NCBI GenBank assembly: GCA_035582835.1
Contig: JAYKAV010003359.1
Span: 1 to 64,000 of the forward strand
Direction: 5' to 3'
Source of the DNA: Phoebastria nigripes
Lineage: Eukaryota; Chordata; Aves; Procellariiformes; Diomedeidae
Length of the DNA: 64,000 nt
Shown here: piece after piece, positions 59,801 to 64,000 of the stretch
How positions within the stretch are numbered: position 1 is the stretch's first letter
Layout of the letters: each line of letters begins with the position of its first letter
The notes under the pieces: model-generated
The model's database searches: none
The model's input: only the letters and a program-made list of their open reading frames with translations
What the model was told of the DNA's origin: nothing
Translations under genes and position numbers: made by a program

Positions 59801-62800
59801 AATGCAAAACCACACAAAACAAATGATTCCATTCCCAAGCATCAGCCTGCCTGACTCAGTCATTCCGTGCTATATTTTTCTACACAAGCCATGAACTGAA
59901 CTGTTCTCCGGCCTTATGTTATTACTTAATGAGATGCTATTTATACAAAATATTTGTTTATTATTTCAGAGGATATTTGTGCTGAACACCTGATTCTCCT
60001 TGTGTTTGCATCTAATATATCAGGAGCCCTGCTATCTCTGCTTTTCTTTTCAATGATACGAATCCGTATTATTCATGTATAGAGTTGGGTATTTTTTTAA
60101 CCAAAAAAATGGAACTTGGGGTAGGGGTAGAACATCCCTCCCCAAGAAAATAAAAGACAGCAAAATGTGAAACTGTGAACATTTCAACTGAACATCAGGA
60201 GAGATGTGTATACACAAACTCATCACTGTCATCAGCTATGGCAAATGAATCTTTTCATGTGTCACACAGCCATGCTTAGAGCCTGATCAAAGACTATACG
60301 TTCCAGAAGAGCTGAATAATTCATCTGCACTCGCACAAGGTCTGTCCTGCGCTCCTTATGTGTGCAGTTTATTATTGACCAGGAGCTGCTGGTGTGTAAT
60401 AGATGCAGGATTCAGCTCCATCCTCCTCAGGTATACAGTGGGTTGCCTAATTGAGGAATTATTATTATTAGTCTCACAGGTAATCTTATCAAGAAAGGAA
60501 TAAGATGTGCTGCAGGAAAAACAACTTCAAAAATACTAAGTGACTGAGAAGCCCAAGTTCCACTGACATTTGATAAGACTTAGACTAAGATATTTTCAGG
60601 AGCAGGATTTAAAATGTGCCTGCTGTACACATGCATCGGGGGAGCCACGGGAGCTGGTCAGCAGCAGGGAAGACGGTAGTGCCTCCCCTTCTGCTGGCCG
60701 CAAGACTTTAGATCAGCTTGGCTCTGTTGCCAAACGGTACCCTCTAATGAAGTTAGAGTTCCTGCATCAGGGGGAAAACCCTTGGTAACAGCAGCCCACC
60801 TGCCTGGGGTGCTCCAGTCTACAAAACAAACAATGTGGTTTGATTCATGTAAATACAAGGTTAAGAAGCTGGCTAAACAGTCAAAGTGAGCAAACAAAAA
60901 AATCTTAACCAAAAAAACCCCTTAGCCACAAATCCTTTCTGAGAACACTACTTGAGGCTGCTGCTTACTATTTCTTGTGTGCTCACCAGCGTGTCCCTTG
61001 TGACTCAGATGAACAACACCAGGAAATTAATCGCACCCCTCTCAAAGCTAATGATCTTTCACATGTGTACCTTCAGATCTTCTCTTCTCCACCCACCCAC
61101 CCTCTCAGGTTTGGAGGAGCTCCACAAAAATACTACCAAGCTATCACAGTGGTCTCCAAATTCTTTCTTAACACCCTTTCACAAAAGCAACAGCATAATT
61201 AAGATCACTGCCCCAGTAACCCTGGTCTTGTTTCCTTTTTTTTTTTTTTTTGCTGCTATGCCCACCTACCATTAGTTGTCCCACATCCATAATTATGGGC
61301 TTTACAGCAAGCCACCACACTGCAACCATCATAATGGTTTTAAGACTCCAGGCTTCGCTTCACTGACATTATCAGTCATCACCGCTCAGCCAACAAACAT
61401 TAACCAGCAAAGATGCAGTAACTCAGCCTCTTGCAGACCACTCTGTCACCTCTGATATTTCATACTTGGCACAGGTTTATTCAGAAAGCAATCCCACAGA
61501 AAGGTTTTATTCAAGGTCAAACAAAGTAAGTGAAAATTACACCCTAGAATACCACTGGAAAGCCCCACAATAATGGAAGTGGGATTGCCCAGGTATTGCA
61601 TCCACAGTTGTTGGATGCAATATAGATATTTGCTGTGTCACATATTGATATAGCTTTCCAATGGTTGCTGATTTTCTAGGATTTGTAAGGCAATGACTGC
61701 TATTCCAGCTGGGGACATCTTCCCACTTCACTGGGAGTGTAAAGTCTAAATCAGCAGGCAGTGACACCTTCCTCCAGGAGACAACAGTCTCAGAGACAAG
61801 ATGGGGTTTGGAAAGATGTAATGTTTCTGTCTCTTGCAACCCATCTCAGGGCTGTTCCACCTCATTCATTTCCACATTGTGTCCAAATTAATTAAGTTTG
61901 TAGGCTTACAGCACTGGGCAAGAAAAATGAGATCTCCTGAACCAGAGCATAAAACTATGTCCCTAAACCTGTATGAACCTAGTTCAAGTAGCATGCCTTA
62001 CTTCGGTAATTTCTGGGTTTTGGGGTGAAAAAATATATACTGGAAAATGAGCTAAAATATACTTGTGTAATATTTTGCCCTATTTGCTAATTTCTTCCTA
62101 AAATGTCACATGTCTTCAACTGCAGAGCACTTCTCTGCATTTAAGCAGATAACTTCTAAGCACAAATCTTTATACTATTGTAAAATGCAGAGAAATTTAT
62201 ATGCAATTAAAGATATGCCAAGCCAAGAAAAGCAAGTGTTTTCCCCTGTGCTTATTGTATGAAAAGAAAAAAAGACGATGTAGATTAAGCCTGTGTGCTG
62301 TAGATTCGCTCCAAGCTACGCTAACAGTTCAGTTATCAATTTCAGTGGCATTTGTGAATACTCGGCCCCCCTGTATCAGGTCCTTACTACTTGAAGGGGG
62401 AAATAGTAAACAGGAGGCTAAGTCAGAAGCTAACATTTAATTATGTTATATAGTTTCATTTAAGATTGATTACTTTTGGGATTTGGTGCTAGAGTTTGGG
62501 GTTTTGGTTTGTTTGTTTTTTGTTTTGGTTTTTTTTTGGGTTTTTTTTTTTTTTCCCCTTTTCCAGTGTATATTTACTCTGCTAAATTCATTTTAACTGT
62601 AACCCACAACAGGTTTTTTGATTCAAATTAACTCTAGATGATCTCAGTAATATGACACATTCACTTCCAATGAAAAACTGAAAATACGCTGCGGCAAGCG
62701 TCAGCTCCACGTTTTCCCTCTGGTATCTTAGGCAGGCACTCACCGCCCATCCACAAAACACCATTTCACGGAATGTTTGGTTTAAGTGGGTTTACCCTGG

Positions 62801-64000
62801 GGGAAAAAAGCTCTAATTTTAGCAGCAGTGCACTAAGTTTTTGCAAGATCTTTGGAGTCTTCTCTTCTTTTAACCCTAAATGAGCCGCTCCACTAATGAG
62901 ACTGCATGGGGCCAGATGGAGATCCGGAACCCAGAAGAAAAAAACAGGAGCTGATGTTTGTTATTAATTGGGTAGGGCTGGACTCTCTTAGGACACCACG
63001 TTGTATTAGGAAGCTATGCAAAACCCTAAAGCAGTCGACAGCCATACACAACTGTGCACAGGCTATTTTGAGCTATTATGCAGTTATGTGAAAGAGGAAA
63101 GACTATTTCCACTTTGCATGTATTTATATTTTACCCCTGACATTTCTAAATTCCATCTTCCCTGAAGCAAGCTCTTCTCCGAAGAGGGACCAAATACCGT
63201 TTTTTCCACTGGCTTTTATGAAAACAGATGAGGAGATTCTGGTTTGTGCAGCACCTCCAGTGAACTAAAAGTACTGTGGAAGACAAAGCCTTGCAGGAAA
63301 GCCAAGATGAGACACCAAATGAAAATTTGTGGTGAAATATACTGGAGAAAGTTCTTTCTTCCTCTCCTAATTTTTCTCCAAGCTTTACCTGTATCTGCTT
63401 CTCAGATGGCTAGCCTAGGAACGAGGAGTTTTCTGGGCAACATACCCAAAATAAAGAGAAAAATATAGAATGGATCTCATGTGAATTGTACCTGTTAGAT
63501 CTGTTTCCCCTTCCTTGGTCCTACCTTCAAGAAAAGATTGCTCGCGTAAGTTTTGCTGTGGTTTGGTACAAGGAAGTGATTCACCTACCTGTGCACATAC
63601 AAAACAAACAAGCTACAGAAATACCTAAGACCAAGCAGCACAGATTTTGGTAGGAAGTGGACTGACAATAGGCCCAAACACCAAACACGACGGCATCGCA
63701 AATGATAGCTCTCTCACCACTGGGCCTAGGCAGCACCGTTAGACTTTTTCCAGTGGCTTCCAGATCAAACATCAGTTTAAAACTTTTCCATGCAACTCAG
63801 TAGTTCTTCTCCGTTTCCCCAAACCTGCAGGTCCTGATGAACTACAGGCAGTAGGTGCTGCAAACCACCTCACTGTCCAGTAGCATCCCTCCAAACACCC
63901 TGCAATCTTCCAACTGAGGTAACAACAACAAAACTTCATCCCAGAGAAAGGCTGAGAAGTTTCAACGGGTTTTAACTATGCGCATAACCCAGTAACTCCT
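56893..64000 (-). other. Part of the PTPRJ first intron
   Basis: At least 7.1 kb without a supportable exon. It contains low-complexity T/G-rich sequence at 62,495-62,555 and a T14-like tract near 61,235. PTPRJ first introns are very long in other vertebrates, so the first exon is expected well beyond this window. Frames of about 100 codons on the minus strand at 58,253-58,561 and 61,537-61,839 show no known domain. Confidence 0.6.

Noticed and set aside
61537..61839. 100-codon minus-strand frame in the first intron
   Set aside because: No recognisable domain, no supporting splice sites in phase with PTPRJ, and the length is within chance for 64 kb of six-frame sequence.

Overview
This is a vertebrate nuclear window, almost certainly from a bird. 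The evidence is CR1 LINEs ending in short 3' tandem repeats, an avian-type class III (ERVL-like) provirus, low gene density, compact introns, and a PTPRJ orthologue whose membrane-proximal and phosphatase exons align closely with known vertebrate PTPRJ. No bacterial or phage features are present. The species cannot be fixed from sequence alone. Assembly quality is imperfect: one 401-N gap and 26 single n calls.

Layout. (1) About 1-26,980 is intergenic or downstream sequence in which I see no supportable gene. It holds one small CR1 fragment (3.96 kb), AT-rich simple sequence (15.98 kb), a GC-rich but CpG-poor stretch (17.6-18.8 kb), and possible conserved non-coding sequence near 20.6-21.0 kb. 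(2) About 26,980-56,892 is one gene on the minus strand, PTPRJ (DEP-1/CD148), a receptor-type tyrosine phosphatase. I place 20 exons, counted from the 5' side, with splice sites and phases that join without a frame break wherever sequence exists. They are a candidate 19-bp exon, a Ser/Thr/Asn-rich N-terminal exon, three tandemly duplicated FN3 exons (two damaged by gaps), a distinct FN3 exon, a membrane-proximal FN3 split over three exons, a transmembrane exon, two tiny juxtamembrane exons (42 and 9 bp), eight exons of the phosphatase domain and tail, and a long 3' UTR. The first exon (initiator Met, signal peptide) lies beyond 64,000. (3) About 56,893-64,000 is part of the large first intron.

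Two large mobile elements sit in PTPRJ introns, both in the gene's own orientation. One is a 6.7-kb provirus (42,821-49,551) with two 538-bp LTRs, gag-pro-pol remains and no env. The other is a 5'-truncated 2.3-kb CR1 (about 51,046-53,385) that landed inside one of the duplicated FN3 units.

The most interesting signal is FN3-exon turnover. Three recognisable copies of one phase-symmetric FN3 exon unit sit at 50.6-54.9 kb. A fourth, decayed and frame-broken fossil copy lies at about 49.83-50.03 kb. The undisrupted duplicate unit serves as the empty-site reference for the CR1 insertion. The receptor's ectodomain length therefore appears to have changed by exon duplication and exon death. The assembly fails at the same internal point in two of the copies.
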